Assembly (NCBI RefSeq): GCF_051106095.1
Contig: NC_135785.1
Location: forward strand, 225,675,045-225,739,044
Length of the DNA: 64,000 nucleotides
DNA from: Pogona vitticeps
Taxonomy: Eukaryota > Chordata > Lepidosauria > Squamata > Agamidae
Reading direction: 5' to 3'
The notes beneath the pieces were generated by a model, which saw only the letters and a program-made list of their open reading frames with translations, made no database searches and had not been told where the DNA came from. Of this stretch, positions 24,090-36,129 are shown piece after piece (positions within the stretch are counted from its first letter, which is position 1; every line of letters begins with the position of its first letter). Both the position numbers and the translations under genes were made by a program.

Positions 24090-26510
24090 CAAGATCAGAT
24101 GTTCACTTTCCATACTATACATAGCTGCCCACTTATAAGCAGCTACATCAGGACTATGGCAAAGTAATATACTTCAGGGCGGAACACGATACCATGTTAA
24201 CTATATGAATGCAATTAGGGGTATATTTAAGCATGGGGAGAGAGGAATCACGAGGAAAGGAATGGAAGCTTCTCTGTGGACACAAAGAGCAAACAAAGGA
24301 ATTGTATTGTTTTTCATGGACAATTGTTTTATCATAGTGAGGGCAGACACATTCTACATGGCAGTCACAGCACAGTGATATTCATAGAAATAAACTGCCT
24401 TCATGGTGACAACTGGGATTTTCTCAGGGTCAAACCAATATTAAGAGGAACAGGTATTCCAGGTAGTTAACCTGTGTTCCCTTTCACAAAAATGTTCACC
24501 TTAAGCCCACTGTTACATTCCAATGAGCAGTCACAAAACAAAGGACATTAAATGTGGACAGATAAGTGGGAGAAATTCTCTGGCATGCTCTGACAAACAG
24601 ATATTCTTCATCCGTTGAATCCCACACTCTGGCTGTGACTCATTGGACCAAAGTAACTCCCCTTTTTTTCTTGTGTAATGACATCACTACACAAGAAGGA
24701 TCTTTTGCCACCTACGAACAGAATATCAAATGACAGCTTGAAGTCCAGTCACAGAACTGTGAAATTAACATTGTCGTTATTTCCTCCTTTATCATCACCA
24801 GCAATTAGTGACCTATGTAGATTTCTGGAGGGCAAATAAATTGGTATCTCAGGAGTTCTTCTTTCTGTTCTTTGCTTGTTTAGCTGCATCATTTTCACCC
24901 ACCCCTAGTTCTGCCTTGGGCATCAGCAGGCCAAGACTTGGGGGCAAATGTCTAGCAGCTTATATTTAGAAATAACTAAGCAGATGGATGACATTATCAT
25001 CTAAAGAACTTTCCAGCCACCCACTGATGGTAACTGCACCACTGTTTCCTTTTTTGCGCTTCTTTATGAAAATTTCTAGCTAATTCTCTCCCAATACTAT
25101 TTACACAAATGTCCAAATTATTTTCTAAGGCTGTGCTCTGTCAACAGGCAATTCGTGGTTACAGAACTGTTGAGTACTACTGTGTGGTTGGTTGCCATTC
25201 TAGTCTACTGTGATCAATAGCATTTTTGAGGATGCTGTTTCAAAAACTGATTGTAAATATATAAAAAAGAGATAAACCAGAAATAGCAGGCTCTGAGATG
25301 CAAATAATCCCAGACACACCCCTACGAATGGGGATAAGAGATCTGCGTTTCCACTTGGTTGTATTATTTTATGGACAGAGATTATAGTCATTTCTGAGCT
25401 CCTGCTTTGTATCTGAAAGGCGATCCATGAAATTTACAATTAGCAGCATTAGCCCAGGAGCATGTAATGGGAGAGACAACCTTGTCCGAGATCTTGCTGC
25501 ACTGCTGCCAGTCAGAGCAGAAAATATTAGAGCAGAATGGACAAGTTCTGCTCTGATAGCACACCAGTTTTCGAGATTCATATACCTTCAAACAGGGAAT
25601 CATAAATGCTAACAACTTTTATGGAGACTTTTTTTTGCAGAGTGAAGAAAATGTAGCTGTACTTCTCATGCACTTTCTAGTTCTTGTGCATATCACTGTC
25701 ATTTTCAGCAGAATGCAGTATAGAGCAATGACTGTAAAAAAAACACAACAACAGTCAGTCACTGGTGCCAGGCAGAAATATTTGGATTTAAAAATATATA
25801 TTGAAATCAGTCAGACTAATGCTCTTCTGACTAACGCAAGTCTCACAGATTTAATTTTGAGTCTTCTTCTCTGGACGGGGACCACAAGACAAGCAAGCTA
25901 TGGTTGTGCAATAGGATCAGATTTTATTTTTATTTTTATTTTTATTTATATATATGCTCTTCCAGGTTGTAGCATATAATTCATTCCAACTTGCCCAGTT
26001 TTAAATTTATCATCAGCTTGCTGTAGTTTAGGAACCGATTTGACTGTTTGATAGCTTTAAATATAAACCTTAATTAGATAGCTATATATGTTCCCATGGG
26101 GCTCTTACACTGGTATCTCAGTGGGAGTGATGGTATCTCAGTGGGAGTGAGATTTCACCAGCCCTCCTGACTTGCTTTGATAAAATCATCAGCTCAGAGT
26201 CTGAAAGGAGTGAAGACAAGTTTGCAGTACTTCTTGTTTTATTTTTTGTTTCTTTTTTAGAAATTAAAAATGAGATTTGGAGGGTGGTTAAAAGGGTGAC
26301 TGCATTGGCAAATAATATGGAAATGCTCCAGGATTGTAACACCCAGGTCTACATCAGAATTCCTCCCCCCTTCTGCTGAAGTTTCTACTCTTGTTTTCAA
26401 AGTGAATGCATGTGCAGATAGTATAGTTGATTGAGCTTGTGCCGCTTCATGGCCTAATAGATGACCAGAAGCTGGTTCTCCTAGCCTCTTAATTAAAGGT
26501 GGGGAGATAA
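24090..26510. other. Unrecognised non-coding
   Basis: No gene or element recognised. There is a short (ATTTTT)n run at about 25920-25950 and a tandem 19-base duplication at about 26112-26150 (tggtatctcagtgggagtg repeated). Confidence 0.4.
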
Positions 26511-26519
26511 GAAGAAAAA

Positions 26520-26945
26520 GGGGCATTCAACGTGGTATCAGTTCCCCTCAACCAAGCACTTCTTGTCTCCCAACTTTTTTTAAAAAAAAAAAAGCTTAGT
26601 GCAAGTGGTAGTTCACTCGAGGACCCACAAGACCAAAAAGAGAGAGAGTGAGACACACACAGAGAGAGAGAGAGAGTGGAGGAAATTGGTGATCCCCTCT
26701 TGGTTACAAGGACCACCTGGCAGATCTCCATTTCCTTTAGCTAACCAAAAAAGGAGTCAGGAGGGAGAGAAGAAAATGGGCAATCAGAGTGTTTCCAGCT
26801 TATTAAAGTAGCTTTGCTGTGCCTCTGCAGATTTAAACAGCTACAGAAGAAACTGCTTTAACAAGTTCCAAACAAGGGTTTATTGTCAATTTTCTCTTCT
26901 CTTTTTTATCTGGTTGGCTAAAGTGAATTCACCCAGGGAGACCCA
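26520..26945 (+). repeat. Unclassified dispersed repeat, copy A
   Basis: It shares several blocks in the same order with 49370-49710: gaggaaattgg, a block ending ttaa(a)gtagct, gaagaaactgctttaacaag, and ggctaaagtgaattcac. Its left part (gtatcagttcccctcaacca) also resembles the flank at about 3905. The family is not identified; no coding frame supports one. Confidence 0.5.
26641..26676. repeat. Short AG/AC microsatellite
   Basis: Runs of agagag and acacac inside the unclassified repeat; useful only as a landmark. Confidence 0.7.
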
Positions 26946-27416
26946 ACAACCCTGCTCCTGTGATTCTGCACCCCAACATTTTTCTTATTAAAATGGGGAG
27001 CAATAGAAAAGCTCTTTTTCACCCTCTAATGACCTCCTCCACAAAAGATTAAGAGGATTCAGACTCCATTGCATGCAATAATTGCCTGAAACTTTTTGTA
27101 TATATGCTTGTGAATTCAACCCCCATCTCACTTCTAAGTACAGAGGTGAAAGTCTCCAAACTGAGATCTATAAAAGCCATTGCCAATGTGTACAGAAAAT
27201 ACTGAGCTATTGAACCAATGGTATGACTTGGTATAGAGTACAGATGGGTAATATTAATATTTATAGACTAACTTATAAAATACTTCAGCCAACATGGTCT
27301 ATGAGTGCCCATGCTGCTGTAGTATTTTGGAGGCTATCATTCAAAAATAAAATAAAAATATGTTTAAAAATCCCTATCTAAGAATAGAAACAACTTTCTA
27401 TTTTGCTGCAAGTGAA

Positions 27417-27458
27417 AATGAATGAATGAATGAATGAATGAATGAATGAATGAATGAA

Positions 27459-27492
<34 letters not shown>
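27417..27492. repeat. (AATG)n-(AAAT)n microsatellite
   Basis: About 40 bases of AATG repeats run directly into about 35 bases of AAAT repeats. No LINE 3' end is visible next to it. Confidence 0.9.
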
Positions 27493-27494
<2 letters not shown>

Positions 27495-27617
27495 CTGAGA
27501 ACTGCAAAGGTGAAAGAGGCTCTATGGACCATGAACAGAGTCCAGCCGCTGTCAAGGAGGCAGAGTGTGGAATTGAACTCCCAGCCTCTGTCTAAACCAC
27601 TAAGCTATCCAGCAGTT

Positions 27618-27845
27618 CTTATAATAATTGTGTGCCATCAAGTCCATTCTGACTTAGGGAGACCACCTTTTCTACGTAAAGAATATATAGAAGTGCTTTA
27701 TCATTCCTATCTTCTTGGGGCATTCTGGGACTGTGCAGGTTGCACAAGGCCTCACAGGTTGGCTCTTCTGGGATGCACAGTGGGGAACAAGACTCTCAAT
27801 CTCTAGCTCTGCAGCCAGATATCTAACTCACTGAATTATCCAGCC
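27618..27845 (-). repeat. tRNA-headed SINE, minus strand
   Basis: The tail (aattgtgtgccatcaagtcc) is on the left and the tRNA-like head (ctctgcagccagatatctaa ... gaattatccagccac) on the right. It is the same family as 33711-33955 and 41485-41720. Confidence 0.65.
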
Positions 27846-27931
27846 ACAAGTGGCAAAGAGAAAGAAAATGTTGGAAATGGGTTTTTATACACACTGATTA
27901 TTCTAAGGCAAATAAAATTGTTTGTGTAATA

Positions 27932-28351
27932 CAGTGGTGCCTTGCAAGACGATGTTAATTTGTTCCGCGAAAATCGCTGTCTTACAACATCGTCTTGCGA
28001 AACGAAAAAGCCCACTGAAATGCATTGAAACCGGTTCAATGCATTCCAATGGGCTGAAAACTCACCGTCCAGCGAAGATCCTCCATAGGGGTGGCCATTT
28101 TCGCTGCCTGTAAAGCAGGGAATCCATCCTGAAAACACAGCGGGGAGCCATTTTGCACAGCGGGTGGCCAGTTTAGAATTGCTGATCAGCTGTTTCTGAA
28201 TCGTCGTTTAGCGAAAAATCAGTTCTCGAAGCAGGCAACCGATCATCGTTAAGTGAATTTTCCCCATAGGAACATTGTTTTGTGGTCGCAAAAACTTCAT
28301 CGTCAAGCGTTCCATCATTTAACGAGGCAATCGTTAAGCGAGGCACCACTG
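27932..28351. mobile_element. Tigger-like TA-target MITE, 'ggtgcctcgc' family, copy 2
   Basis: It runs from cagtggtgccttgcaagacg to taagcgaggcaccactg, with TA on both sides. The inside holds the family words 'ggttcaatgcattccaatgg', 'cagcgaagatcctccat' and 'gctgatcagctgtt'. It is 420 bp and non-coding. Confidence 0.85.
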
Positions 28352-28539
28352 TACAGGAATGTCCATTTACTTGGAGTTATTTTGTTTCTTCATTGGCTGA
28401 AATCCTGTAGCTTATTTCTTTGTTTGATTTGATTTGATTTATATACTATCCCATTAATACAAGCCCTACTCTTACAAGTTAAAACTTACAAATTTTACAA
28501 GTTAAAATTTAAAAATCCCACAGACCCCACCTAACACTA

Positions 28540-28745
28540 GAGCAGACCCAATGAATGAGTGGAGATTTGGTGAGTTAGGTTCCATTGATATTAAAATGGG
28601 TCTATTCTACTTGTGATTTGCTTAATTATAGTAAGTTGCAATTAGAACAGGAATTTTGAATTAGTGTAACTTACAAAGGAGCTGTAATATCCAATGGGCC
28701 TCCTATAGTTTGACTTACTATGCTAAGCAACAGGATTTTAGCCAA
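28540..28745. repeat. Short palindromic DNA-element remnant
   Basis: It contains 'atgggcctcctatagtttga ... ctatgctaagcaacaggatttt', closely matching 43060-43205 ('atgggcctgctctagttgca ... ctatgctcagcaagaggattt'). Confidence 0.45.
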
Positions 28746-28749
28746 TGAG

Positions 28750-30285
28750 TGCTTACTTATTTGATGATTTTTGAAGACTATGTGTACATTATTGCATAAA
28801 GACATGTGTTCCAGTGGTTGGTAAAAAAAAACAAGGATCCATTCAGTTTAGAATCACATCAAGCCAATAATGGGGAGCATATGAAGCTGCTGGATGATTT
28901 TGGAATACCATTGGTTATCGAGACTATCAATGCTAACTGGTAGTAATTCTCCAGGATTTCAGAATGGAGTTTTTCTAGCCCTATCTGGACATATCATGGA
29001 CTGAACCCTGAACTTTTCAGTATTTAAGGTGTATGCTCTACTACCAAGCTATACCCGTTCTAAATAATTGCGTTCATTCAAAGGTAAAGCCAAATGCAGG
29101 TTTCCCCCCTATAATTAGGGCACTAAATTTATCTAGTCCATTATGTTAATATTGCTCATAAAGGTTTAGTGCAAAGCTTTCTCTAACATACTTAATTATA
29201 CACCTTATAGATTTTCTTTTTGACTTCCGCTCACTTATTCATAGTTTTGGCAGTACTTTTCGCAGCTTATTATTCATGTCCCAATTAATTTACTGGTGAT
29301 CCTTCTTTTTTCCAGAAAGTGTAGAAATTACACTGTAATGGTAGACTAAAGAAATTGCTATAAATGCAGACTATATTTTTTATTTGTCAGAAACAAACCA
29401 AATGGAATGGAATCAGTTAAACTATCTGAGAACAGCTTAAGGCACACAGCACATCACGAACTGACTAAGAGGAATAGCATACTCATAAATAATGCTGTAT
29501 GTATTTTATATTGGATTTTAAAATATGGTTTTAGATCTCAGCAGCAATGTTATGTTTTATTGTGATTATTTGTTTGGATTTTTATATTTCTCTCTCTCTC
29601 TTTTTTTAAATTGCTTGTTTTATTTTTCTTTAAATTGCTCTGGGACCTCATTTGCTGAAGAGTATCTAAGATGAGCTATGCAGATGTCTGTGTTCCTGTT
29701 TCTAGATTTCATTAGTGAAAACAGGCATTTACAGGTTTGCTCTCACCTCCTCCCTATGCCCTTTGGGGAACCCATCGCAACCCCAATCAGTTGTCTTTGG
29801 CACTACCTAGAGTATCTTTAAGTTCTATTTCTCAAGAAATCTCTCCAGGATGCCTTAGAAACGGGTTTTACTTTTACTTCTTCCTCTATTAAGCAGAAAT
29901 CTAACCCTTTGGCTTTCTAATTTGTAAGTATAAGTGGGACTCTGAATATTAGGAACCATTATTACAGTTATTCAGAACTATGAAATTCAAATTCAGATAT
30001 ATTCAGAGCTATCTGAGCATGGCATTATTTTGTGAATGCTGAATTCACCAAAATCTGAGTACGAATCCCTAATTTGAGGCAAAGGCCTAATGAGAAATGA
30101 ACTGAAAGGCTAGGAAATATTCAAAAGTTACTTGGTATGTGCCCCTGCAAACAGGGGCTCCTTCGGAGCAAATACCTGCACATCCAGGGTTCTTTCAGGT
30201 TGCTTGTGTCCTCTTTAAAAAGCCTATTTAATACAAACATTTTTCAGAAGGCAGGCACAGTAGGAAGACCCTCATAAAGGCGGAG
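28750..30285. other. Unrecognised non-coding
   Basis: AT-rich; no exon or element recognised. Confidence 0.3.
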
Positions 30286-30290
30286 CTTAG

Positions 30291-30637
30291 AGGGACGTGG
30301 TGGCGCTGTGGGCTAAACCGCAGAAGCTTGTGCTGCAGGGTCAGAAGACCAAGCAGTTGTAAGATCGAATCCACGTGACGGAGTGAGCGCCCGTCGCTTG
30401 TCCCAGCTCCCGCCAACCTAGCGGTTTGAAAGCATGCAAATGCGAGTAGATAAATAGGGACCACTTCAGTGGGAAGGTAACAGCGTTCCGTGTCTAAGTC
30501 GCACTGGCCATGTGACCACGGAAGATTGTCTTCGGACAAAACTCTGGCTCTATGGCTTAGAAACAGGGATGAGCACCACCCCCTAGAGTCGAACACGACT
30601 GGACAAAAATTGTCAAGGGGAACCTTTACCTTTACCT
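30291..30637 (+). mobile_element. Sauria-type SINE, copy 1
   Basis: It has a tRNA-like head with 'gtggcgctgtgggctaaac' and box-B-like 'agatcgaatcc', a unique body, and a 3' end 'ttgtcaaggggaacctttac', the Bov-B-like tail that lets Sauria SINEs use Bov-B machinery. Its flanks carry similar (t)tagagg words, a possible target duplication. Confidence 0.85.
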
Positions 30638-30950
30638 AGAGGTCTTGAAACAGTTAAGTTCCTTGAGCTTTGAAAGCTCCTGGCTTCAAATTAGGTATAA
30701 TGCAGTTATTTTGTTTCAATTTACAAGAGATTTAAAGTTAAATTAAAAGATAAAATAAAATATATAAAAAAAATGAGGAATAAGGAAAGGGGAAGCTTTC
30801 GCAACTCTCCTGGGAGCAAAAAGTTGGCAGGCTTCATGCAGAGCACCAAACACTCCACCTTGCTGCAGGCTGTCATTTAATATTGATAATTTAAAGAAGT
30901 GTGAAGAAAGCAAGAAACTGATCTTTAAACCAAATCATTTTTCCTACTTA

Positions 30951-31242
30951 CCCTGTTCCCCCTAAAATAAGACCTAACCTGAAAATAAGCCCTAGTATGA
31001 TTTTTCAGGATGCTCGTAATATAAGCCCTACCCCCAAAATAAGTCCCAGTTAAGTGAAAACACCCTCCACCCTTGTGCAGCAACCAGAAGAAGGTGACAT
31101 GACTATATATGAATAATTGTAGGTTGTTTTACATGAAAAAATAAAACATCTCCTGAAAATAAGCCCTAATGCGTTTTTTTTTCTGTTTTGTTTTGCTGCA
31201 AAAATTAATACAAGACCCTGTCTTATTTTCGGGGAAACACAG
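30951..31242 (-). mobile_element. Short TA-target DNA element, 'gggcttattttcagg' family, copy 3
   Basis: Reversed copy from ccctgttccccctaaaataag to ttcggggaaacacag, with TA at both ends. Confidence 0.8.
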
Positions 31243-31334
31243 TATTTTATCCTTTTATTAACTAGGATTCCCCATGCATCATCGGCAGAAATAAAACATG
31301 TTCACATTTGAAATTCAAAACCAAAATGCCCATA

Positions 31335-31460
31335 GAAGAGGGATAGGAAATTTTTAGACCTCCAGATGTTTTAGATTACAATTCCCACAATCCCTTACCA
31401 TTAGCCATACTAAATAGGGCTGATGGGAGCTCCAGGCCAAAACATTTAAGGACTCAAGTA
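31335..31460. repeat. Short palindromic hAT-type MITE
   Basis: The arms 'acctccagatgttttagatt' and 'gatgggagctccaggcc' form the typical 'ctccagatgtt ... cccatcagccc' foldback found throughout squamate genomes. Confidence 0.5.
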
Positions 31461-31469
31461 TTCCACATG

Positions 31470-32840
31470 ACTGGTCCACTGGCTGTTGAAAGTAATTAAC
31501 ATGAGTAGCTCTAGCACACCATCTGCTAGCTGTGGAGTTCTTAGACATAAAATCCAAAAAATGTCCAGAGAGTCAACTGTGTTCCTCAGTAGTCTGTTGC
31601 AGCATAACCAAAATGAACCAGAAACCAGAGTCTTATAGCACCTCAAAGACTGGGAAGTTGTATGTAGATGACACAATCATTCATGGGCTGCAGTCATGAG
31701 ACCTTATGACAAATAAAACATTTTTTGCAGACATAGTCTGAAAAAGCAGCCTTTCTCATTTCTGGGTTTTACTCACCACCCTTCTTCGTAAGAGAAAGCT
31801 GCCTTTGGAAGCCTCTCTGTGGTTAAAAATTATACCATTCCCAAAGCATAACCTATTGAATTCCTCCTTCTCTGCTTCTTCTACCTGGGGCAGTAAAGTG
31901 ATTCAGGAGGAGAACATGCTGTGCAGACTGATAGCCTTATAAATATGGAACATGTTATTAAGAGATGCTCTGGAATTTGAAGAATGTCATTTCCCTCTGT
32001 ACTCTGCATCAGAAGACAGCCCTGCCAATACTCTAAATGAAGCGTATGGCGATAAAACCCCACTGCTCAGCATGGACAACTGTACATATTTAGATTTTTA
32101 GTAAGCAAAAAGAAAACATTAATCACAAACTTTGTGTATTCCCTTGAACAAATTGTCTTTTTATTTATGCATCAAGGAATATTATCCATCACTCGTGCGC
32201 TATTCACAAATTATCGATCAAGTGTACACAAAGGATTGTGACACATGTTATTAGTAATATATAAATAAAACTATTGTATTTCTTGCCCAATATGCAACAG
32301 TAGGAAGAACTAGAGGCACATCACTAAATGGCTCTCATTTTTTCAGTTGCTTGTAGAAATAAATATTTTAAACTGGTTATTACAGATACTGTATTGTATT
32401 GTTGCCTTAGGCAGAGCTGTAGCACCATCTAGAGGGCAAACAAAGATTTCCTCATTACTCCCTAAGTATAGCGCATGAGGAGGAAGCATTGTGTATGTTG
32501 AGAAGGATTATATGTCATGAAATGCAAAGAACAGTTAACAATAAAATTAATGTTAAACTGTATGCATTAATGACTCTTTGGAGCACCACTATTAGGCAGA
32601 AGCTGGGAGTGGTTTTTTTTTACTACCATGTTGTACTACAATTTTGTACCAAAATCTTTCAGCCAGGATTTTTTCAAGCCCTCTGTTTGCTCTCTCGTGT
32701 ATCATGGCAGATAAGGAATAACAGTACACAGCAGGAATTTTCAAATAAAAGTTGGAAGAATAACTTTGAAGGGGGACCATGGTGGCTGGGAGATTTTGGA
32801 CAGTGTAGTACAATTTCCCCCCTTCCCAAACTTTTCTGTT
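31470..32840. other. Unrecognised non-coding
   Basis: At 31610-31690 there is a short match to a common 'cttatagcacctcaaagac' repeat, also hinted at 5497-5515. Otherwise nothing recognised. Confidence 0.35.
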
Positions 32841-32844
32841 TGAT

Positions 32845-32990
32845 GATAACAGAGGCCATATGGTGCAGTGATTGTAATATTCTATGCAGACTTAAGAAGA
32901 TCCAGGTGCAAGTCCTCATTGAGCCATGAAACAATCTTGGGTGACTCTGGGCCAGTCATCTTTGCTAAGCTTTGATCTATGTCACACTCA
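32845..32990 (+). repeat. tRNA-derived SINE fragment
   Basis: It has a head with 'tggtgcagtgattgtaat', a box-B-like 'ggtgcaagtcctcattg', and a core with 'gactctgggccagtcatc'. It is diverged. Confidence 0.55.
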
Positions 32991-33099
32991 TTAACAGGTC
33001 TGCTCATTTCTTACAAACTAAAGGTTGTTGCATCCTTTGCTGAATCAATCCATGTTTAGCCCCTGAGAAATGCATATGATTGTGCCGCTTTGAGGGTGC

Positions 33100-33600
33100 T
33101 CCTGTACCTTTCCATATCTTGCAGGATGAAAACAACAGCTGTAGCTTCCCCATCTAACACCAAATTTGCCTCTGCCTTTCTATCCTGGCTACAGATGGGC
33201 AGCACAGCAAATGGAAACACAAGCGAAGAGGCCAATAATCAGCTACTGAGTTGTAGAAGCACAGCACCAAGACAAAATGGTTCCAATATCAAGAAACCTG
33301 CACTGGTTGCCAGCTTCTTTCCAGAACCAGTCAGAGTTGGTTTTAACGATGAAAATCTGAAGAACTTTGTCGCCCAGCCACCAGACTGCGTGTGTTATTA
33401 ACAATCTGTCCGCAAGTTAAGAACGTGCAAAGAGGCTCTCTTGAGGACACGCTCACGGGCAGAGGCCCATTTGACAGGCAGCCCAAAGAGGGCATGTTTT
33501 GTATTTGGGGGCTATTGTGTGTCTCCACCCAAAATGCACTCCGATTCCTGCTGCTACTAGGAAGGTATCAAAGTTGCCTTCTTAATTATTTTTGATAGTG
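33100..33600 (+). repeat. Degraded L2/CR1-type LINE fragment
   Basis: 'acctgcactggttgccagc' and 'gttggttttaac' correspond to the LHWLPVxFRxxFKVLVL region of L2-type reverse transcriptases, and the right part fits the following region. An open frame of about 100 codons through it is accidental. Confidence 0.5.
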
Positions 33601-33710
33601 ACTATTGAATGGTTATTTCAGTGGAATTTGCTCTTAATGATGGCTATTAGTTACGACAACCTGTAGCATAGTAATATATACAGTACTGTATTTTAAAAGT
33701 CAATCTAAAT

Positions 33711-33955
33711 AATAATTGTATGCTGTCAAATTGATTCAAACTTATGCTGACCTTTCCAGGTTTTTATAGGTACAGAATACTCAAAAGTGGATTACCATTC
33801 CCTTCTTTTGGAGGCTCTCTGAGACTATACAGCTTGTTCAAAGTTACACGGGCTGGCTTGTCTCCTAAGAGGTGTGGCAGGGAATCAAACTGCCATGTTC
33901 CTTACTCACTGTTAGGTGAGGCAGATACCTAACTCACTGACCTATCCAGTTAATC
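33711..33955 (-). repeat. tRNA-headed SINE, minus strand
   Basis: The tail 'aattgtatgctgtcaaattg' is on the left; the body has 'ggattaccattcccttctt'; the tRNA-like head lies near 33905-33950. Confidence 0.65.
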
Positions 33956-34874
33956 TTACCTGGAGAGTAAAGAAATCTTTTAGATAGGGCTATGCCTGGG
34001 TCCTCCCATCCAATCTAGATGCCCTTCAGAACTTCAAAATTATTTATTCCACAATTTTATTTGTATCCTGGTCCTCAGTGTATTGGTACTCTTCCCATTA
34101 ACTTACACTGGAAAACAAAAACATTTTCAGTTTCTTTGTTTTTCCACTAATGTACATGAAATTTGGAGATATCCAATACTAGAGACTAAACAGTGCACTA
34201 AGTCTGCCAAAATTTGAAACAGCTATCTTCAGCGGCTTGTGTACTAGTCTCCTTTAATTTCAATTTTAGAAAAAAACAGAAAGTCTTACGTAACTTGTGC
34301 CCCTATCCAACCAGCTTTCTATCCTAGGCACAAATCAGTTTGCAAATTCACTTTAATTTGCCGTGGAATTACATCAGCCCTTCTCCTTACATTCACACCT
34401 TGCACGGTCCAAATCAGATGATTCAGTTAGCAATTCAGAATTTGTCCGAATCCAGTGCACACCCTACCTCATGATATTTGAAAGGGAAAAAAACCCTCAC
34501 AATTGTAGAACCTAAACAGTTTTGTACTGTGCTTTGGAATTTTCTTGGGTGGAACAGGAGGAAGTATGGCGGCATGATCTGTGATGGAGTGAGCTAGAGC
34601 TTACAGGGACAAAGTGCCAGCAGATTTGATTACTAGAGACAATTACATCATCTGCCACTAACCTCAGACTTCCCTTTTTCCTCTGAGCTCAACTACAATC
34701 TCTACTGACTTGTGGAGAAATTACTGCCAGCAACAATTTATTCTTGTGAGCATCACTATTGTAACGCAAAGTGGTACATGAAGATTTGGTCTTACTGGAG
34801 AAATAAAACCCACCAGTTCTACAAAAGACCTATTCCTGTTATATAGAGGCATATATCTGTCCACATATTTAGAT

Positions 34875-35060
34875 CACTGTCATTGTTCCCTTCAAGCTAA
34901 GCACACATGCACACACAGAGAGCTCCATTGAGTTTGTGCAGAGGCAGTCGGTGTTGATACTCTTCAAGTTCTGGGCTTCAGATAAAACTCCACCCCTCTG
35001 CGCACACGCAGGGTGAGGCTCCCACACAGGAGGGCTAAAAATTAGAGGAAATGTTGGGAC
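34875..35060. repeat. Possible terminal-inverted-repeat element
   Basis: 'cattgttcccttcaagctaa' at the left is roughly complementary to 'aattagaggaaatgttgg' at the right. The inside has CA words and 'ctctgcgcacacgcag'. Family not assigned. Confidence 0.4.
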
Positions 35061-35064
35061 CCAC

Positions 35065-36020
35065 TGTTATAAGGTTTATTATGATGGCCACTTATACTCC
35101 GGTATTTATGATTATATATCTGCACATGATCGCACAGTATCTCCACGTTCCTTCAAAATCTGATCAAGGCTGAGAATGACCAAAATATTAAACTTAAAAA
35201 AAAAAAATTAAAAATTGCTCACACCATAAAAAGAGCCCTGGATAAGATAAGACCTTGCATAAGCAGGCTGAGAAGATATCTCAGGACAAGCTGTTGTAAA
35301 AGAAGAGCCTTGATGTTAGTGGGGAGGGGAGTAACTGTTTGAGTGACACTTTGTTTTACAAAAGATCACAAACAAACCAGTAGCAGCGCTTTCTGAGCTA
35401 GGCGAGGCAATTTGCTGAATCGTTTCAGCATGAAAAATGGATGTGACAGGCTTTGCTTATTTTTTTACCACGCAGGAAAATAACTCCCAGCTTCAGCTTC
35501 ATGTAGGTGCACAGCATGGAGTAAAACAGGCAGGGATGAACTCTACTTTAATCAGACTCTCAAGGGGGACAGGAAACTACGCAACAAGGCTGTTGACAAG
35601 TTACTGATAGAAATGGCTTTTAGCAGCTATGTTAAGAGAGGTGAGGTTTTTTTCTATGCAAAACCACTCTTCCTCTCAAAAAAAAAACAACAAAAAAAAA
35701 CCAGCACATAAAAAAATTACCTCAAGAACGCAGATGTCAGATTGACTTTCAGTTCATGCTGGAAGGTTGGCTCAGTCATGGGATAATTTAGATCATAGAA
35801 CAAGCAGGTCTCTAACATGGCCCACAAATGCCTCGCAGCAGACAAGCACGTGTAGCCACGGCCCTGGATTTAGGCAGTTGCCTTTTTTTTAACTGCCTGT
35901 TTTGATGTAAATTGAGAGATATGTGGTTACCTGAAAGTCACTAAAGTTGTTAGTGACTAAAAAAACACCCAACAGCCCAGTTTTGTTTCCATATTGTTCA
36001 GAAGTATCAGATCTAGAATG
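35065..36020. other. Unrecognised non-coding
   Basis: Contains A-rich runs at 35679-35700; nothing else supported. Confidence 0.3.
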
Positions 36021-36024
36021 GAAA

Positions 36025-36125
36025 ATTACTTTTTGGACTATGATTAGTAGAATTCCACAGCCAGTGATGCTTGAGGGATTCTGGGAGCTGTAATCAAAAA
36101 AAGTAACTTTCCCAAGCTGTACCTG
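36025..36125. repeat. Short hAT-type MITE
   Basis: The foldback 'aaaattactttttggactat ... ggattctgggagctgtaat ... aaagtaactttccc' has complementary arms. Confidence 0.5.
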
Positions 36126-36129
36126 CTTG

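Noticed and set aside
30340-30385. tRNA-like A and B boxes
   Set aside because: They belong to the SINE head, not to a functional tRNA gene; no complete cloverleaf is present.
30228-30596. Open frame of 122 codons on the minus strand (and similar ones at 44863-45231 and 51470-51829)
   Set aside because: All three lie in Sauria SINE copies and read the same SINE text; they are not genes.
33090-33401. Open frame of 103 codons preceded by a splice-acceptor-like cag; at first sight serpin-like
   Set aside because: The nucleotide sequence fits a decayed L2-type LINE, and no serpin core motif follows.
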